Positions 60,181 to 64,000 of a DNA stretch of 64,000 bases are shown here, piece by piece. How positions within the stretch are numbered: the first letter of the stretch is position 1; every line of letters begins with the position of its first letter. The stretch is taken from the NCBI GenBank assembly GCA_964019155.1, contig OZ025242.1:61861156-61925155 (forward strand), read 5' to 3'. This DNA comes from Osedax fenrisi. Lineage: Eukaryota; Annelida; Polychaeta; Sabellida; Siboglinidae. Under the pieces are notes generated by a model that saw only the letters and a program-made list of their open reading frames with translations, ran no database searches and was not told the DNA's origin. The translations under genes and the position numbers were made by a program.

Positions 60181-60693
60181 TCACGCACGCTGCCTTATCT
60201 CCTGAAATTTTATATGTGTGTCACTTAATAATAGATACCTTCGTAGGTCCATATCCCTTACATTCGATTTAAATACGTCTATCATTAGGGCTTCCCAGCA
60301 ATCGACTTCCCCTTTTAGAGCTAATCCTAACTTTAGTAATCCATCCGCAAAAGATGTTATTGTTTCCCCTTCCCGCTGACGTCTATCCACTAAATCTCTT
60401 CAAAGTATCCCCCTTGCTTTTCCCTGGCTACATCTATTTCTCAGTGATTTAAATATAACCTCATTATCCAATAGCCCTTCTCCTAGCATAGATAATTCTA
60501 ATTTAGCCGCGCACCGTATATGATATAGTATATATGATGCGGACTCTTCCCCTTTATAGTTTAAAAGCGAAACGCATTCCACTGCACTCGCTACCCACTC
60601 ATCCACATCCGACCCCTCATCAAAAAATACCAATTTTACATAACTAAGATCTTTTTTAGCCGGTCTACCCACTGGTGTCTTAGTGTCTGTCAT
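60181..60693 (-). pseudogene. Gypsy gag, capsid region, one internal TGA
   Basis: Starts at MTDTKTPVGRPAKKD (60693), runs 97 codons to a TGA at about 60400, and continues in the same frame with DRRQREGETITSFADGLLKL, which is the gag pattern R-R-Q-x-x-E-S/T-x-x-x-F/Y-A-x-x-L. Confidence 0.75.
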
Positions 60694-60862
60694 GAATCAT
60701 GATAGTATGATCATGATAGTATGTAATTACTATACTAAATCAATTATTCTAAATAATGCAAAATTAATGTTTATTGTCGCTATCACAATCATGCACTCAA
60801 TAAACACACTAACCCAATATATGTTAGTTTCTCGGCGGCTGCGTTACCGGGTACCGTGTGTA

Positions 60863-60912
60863 TTTCAGGGTTTCTCGTGTGTACTTCAGGGTTTCTCGTG
60901 TGCACTTCCTGA
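60863..60912. repeat. Three tandem 21-bp units in gypsy leader
   Basis: CAGGGTTTCTCGTGTGTACTT-type units, the last degenerate, between the gag start and the primer-binding site. Confidence 0.8.
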
Positions 60913-60954
60913 TGGCAATACACGTCCTTCTTGATACACTGATTTGATTGTACA

Positions 60955-60971
60955 GGATGCCGCTGTCACCA
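60955..60971 (-). other. Candidate primer-binding site
   Basis: Minus strand reads TGGTGACAGCGGCATCC directly after the presumed LTR end ACAACA; TGG start fits a tRNA CCA 3' end. The tRNA was not identified. Confidence 0.45.
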
Positions 60972-60972
60972 A

Positions 60973-61330
60973 TGTTGTACGGTCGCCGTGTGAATAGATG
61001 TAATACCGTGAGTCCACAGATCAAAGATAAATGTGTTATTCTGCAATCACTTTATTCAGTATCAACCTATATAGGATAGTATGTAATAACAATAATAATA
61101 ACAAAAATAACAATAATATAATAATAATAGTTTACCGTGTTCATCGATTATATATTCTATTTAATAAATAAATGACACTATAGGTTTTGTGTCCAAAATC
61201 ATACTGAAATAAATAACATAAACGCGAATCACTATTTAGTGAACGTGTTCCACTCCAGTGCATCGGATAGTGGTAGTGTATTTATAGAATACGATAGATA
61301 CAATATACATTCGCAGTCGAGGCGCTCTTT
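60973..61330 (-). repeat. Probable 5' LTR of the gypsy element
   Basis: Its inner edge (TGTTGTAC on the plus strand) abuts the primer-binding site, and a minus-strand AATAAA lies at 61050-61055. The outer edge is a guess because no second LTR is present. Confidence 0.4.
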
Positions 61331-61609
61331 TACAATAATATAAATCTATCATGACTCACTCTATAACATATAAATAAACTCAAATAATTGCATTGATATA
61401 GTCTGAAATGATAAATTAATAAAAAGAATATGAGATTTTAATTAAAGATATTCTTTTAGGTATTTATTAAAGGGGGGTCTTAACCTAATGTATATAAATT
61501 ATAATATATATCATAAATCAATATTACTATTGATTTAAATTTAAACAATATATCATTCTCTCAAGATATTCAAATCCTCGATATATTAAATTAAAATATA
61601 TATAGTAAT

Positions 61610-61840
61610 TTAAACGATAACAAAAATTTGATTCGTTTAATTTGAATATTTATTTCATATTCGATTTTAAAAGGCAAAATTCGATTCAATACAATCTGAA
61701 ATATAAAATTATCACACTTAAAAATAAATTTGAAAATAAAAAATATTAAATGAACTTTACTAGACTTTGTTTCCATTATTGGGTGTATACTATACACTAT
61801 ATAGGGTTTTTCATAAATTTATTGATTTGTGAATTTTTTG
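61610..61840. repeat. Diverged third copy of the 55735/62325 repeat
   Basis: Shares AAATTTGATTCG, AATATTAAATGAACTTTACTAG and TCCATTATTGGGTGTATACTA with 56110-56280. Confidence 0.65.
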
Positions 61841-61922
61841 GTAGATTTTTATATATTTTTTTATCAATCCTCTTATCAATCAATGAACACATAGACATTG
61901 TTATATAAGTATATATAATTAG

Positions 61923-62085
<163 letters not shown>

Positions 62086-62324
62086 TGATCAAATTCTATT
62101 ATAGATTTATTAACTAGGCCATTTTATTATAAAGGAACATCCCACCATCCTAAATAAAAGATACATAATGTAATTACCAATTTAATTAGGTCGATGCATA
62201 TCATGCACATACCTATTTCTTACGTTTATAATATAAACTTTATATATAAATTAACTATTATTAAATTTTAAATCTTTGACTTGCCCGATCACCTAATGTT
62301 TTAAAAATAATAATTTGAAGTAGT

Positions 62325-64000
62325 TCATATCTGGTTACGAAAACAGGGCTGTATTTTTCGGTATGAATGCAGCTTACTAATACTAATAATATATTCACTA
62401 ACGAATAAGATCAAATTTTTTACATAATAATATACTTGAAATTGTTGTAATAAATATAATTATATTTAATAATAATAGTACTTTATTATTGAATAAATAT
62501 ATCCGATAACAGCCTATTAAAAAGGTGATACTTGAAATATAATACACAATGTGCATTTCTCACCATTCTCATATTTACATAGAATTCTTGATTAAAGAAC
62601 GTGCAACCTGGTGTTCCTTTAATAATAATAATAATAATAATAATATAATATATTGTGTATTAATGATATTTCCAAGTAATCACAAATTACTTTCGATTTA
62701 ATCAATTTTAAAATGAAAATTTTGATTCGGTACAATTTAAATTATAAAGTTATCAAATATTTAATAATTAATTCTAAATTCAAAAATATTAAATGAACTT
62801 TACTAGTATTTTTCCATTATTAGGTATTTACTATATTTTTGTTTATTCTTAAATTTGTTGATTTTACCTAGGGTTTTTTATAGATTTGATAAAATTGTAC
62901 TATTTCATATTATATGTTATACATTATAAATAGTAATATACATATACATTTAATATTATGATTAATATAGTTTCAAGCTATGTAATTATCTATCTCTCAA
63001 TGGTAATTTGGAATTTACAAAACAATCATTAACAATTTAAACAAATGTCATATTAGTTTATAAAATAAATTTACAATATAAAATATAATATATTGAGTTA
63101 ATTAAGTTACTTTATGATTTATATATATAATTTACAATTTTTAAATATTATTAAATAAATTAGTATTTCAAATTATATAAATACAGTCAACTCCCGATAA
63201 GTCGGACTCGCAAGGGACCGGGAAAAGTGTCCGACCCAGCGAGATGTCCGACTTATCCGAGATTCAGAATATCATGCAAATAAGACATGAAATTTGTAGC
63301 GCGAGTTAAATAGTTACCGAAATGTGGAATTATGCAACAATCAATAACATAAAATGTTGTATTTATTAATATTACTTACTAAAATTATAATATTCATTAT
63401 TTAAAGTAAACATTTCTGACAATTTATAAAAAGTCCGACTTATCCAGTATAAAAATCATGCAATTGATCTTAATATGTGTCCGACTTATAGAAAAGTCAG
63501 ACTTATCTATCCAACTTATCCGATTAATTTAACATGAAACTAGATACAAATCCAACCAAACCAACTATATGTGTCCGACTTATCGAGAATTACGACTTAT
63601 CCGTAGTCCGACTTACCGAGAGTTGACTGTATATTATTTAAATTTATACTACATATTCTTAAGGGGACGCTCTCCATTCAAGAGTTTTCATGTAAAATAT
63701 AGTGAAAATGGCTATTCTTAAAGCTAATTATATTTTTAATTTAAATAATGTTCATTTGTATATATAAATAAAACTGTTTCATTCAATTTACTATTGATAA
63801 TTTGTTAGTGTATATTTTTGTATAAAATATTCCTATATATACATTTTTTATTATTGCAAAATATATTTTAAAAAAATACATTTTCCCTATCTTTTACATG
63901 TAAACCCAATAACATCACTATTTCTAAATAAATATTTAAATAATGTACTAGATACTATGGTGTATATTACCAGATACCATATTGTTGGATGTGTTAAAAA
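62325..64000. repeat. Dispersed repeat, copy 2, interrupted and running off the window
   Basis: Second copy of 55735-56965, interrupted by the MITE at 63184-63629. It has an expanded (AAT)n at 62620-62645 compared with copy 1. Confidence 0.92.
63184..63629. mobile_element. 446-bp Tigger/pogo-like MITE
   Basis: Ends CAGTCAACTCCCGATAAGTC on the left and, inward, CAGTCAACTCTCGGTAAGTC on the right, flanked by TA on each side. CAGT...TCGA-type ends with TA duplication are typical of pogo/Tigger-type mariner relatives. Repeated GTCCGACTTAT units fill both arms. No transposase. The empty site is seen at about 56580 in copy 1. Confidence 0.88.

Larger units (their letters stand above)
58392..61330 (-). 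mobile_element. Ty3/gypsy LTR retrotransposon, 3' part missing
   Basis: Minus strand, from a probable LTR (about 60973-61330) through leader, gag, protease and RT to the start of RNase H, where the TTAA element begins. Integrase and 3' LTR are not recognised. Relatively well preserved frames make it the youngest LTR element in the window. Confidence 0.85.

Overview
The window is nuclear DNA of a ciliated eukaryote, most likely an animal. The evidence is an axonemal dynein heavy chain gene cut by many GT-AG introns, PIWI-like Argonaute fragments, and a load of hAT, Ty3/gypsy, APE-type LINE and TIR elements. Non-coding DNA is extremely AT-rich, with long (AT)n runs, while exons are near balanced composition. 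No species can be named from the sequence alone.

Layout. 1-10824 (+): last 19 exons (1012 residues) of an outer-arm axonemal dynein heavy chain of the DNAH9/11/17 group, followed by a 3' region that stays open in frame apart from TAG codons. 12.4-15.4 kb: a 44-bp transposon relic, then a decayed LINE. 15.9-17.05 kb: a GC/CpG-rich island with an NRF-1-like palindrome. 17203-19831: a decayed hAT element with 8-bp target duplication and a DUF4371/ZMYM-like transposase relic. 20305-20856 (-): three phase-compatible small exons ending in a stop; coding-like exons at 47.8 and 54.9 kb on the same strand have compatible phases, so one long minus-strand gene may span 20-55 kb with most transposons in its introns. 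21231-23985: a 2.75-kb TIR element with 7-bp target duplication. 24761-34463: a fold-back element with about 1.35-kb inverted arms, each with a tRNA-like sequence, whose right arm was later split by a 6.7-kb TA-inserting element. 34.6-37.2 kb: small MITEs. 37529-39219: a second hAT-type element carrying minisatellites and a perfect hairpin. 40.3-42.0 kb: a decayed gypsy element (+). 43207-43660: a small TIR element with 7-bp duplication. 45.1-46.9 kb: LINE and hAT relics. 48.5-53.4 kb: repeat copies interleaved with PIWI-like fragments. 55.7-57.0 and 62.3-64.0 kb: two copies of one repeat, the second interrupted by a Tigger/pogo-like MITE. 57.4-61.3 kb: a gypsy element (-) whose pol is interrupted by a 1.0-kb TTAA-target element.

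Only the dynein gene is an intact, recognisable host gene. The rest is a nested record of insertions; three insertions (26999-33685, 57391-58391 and 63184-63629) can be dated relative to their hosts because the empty site can be read from a second copy or from the interrupted frame.
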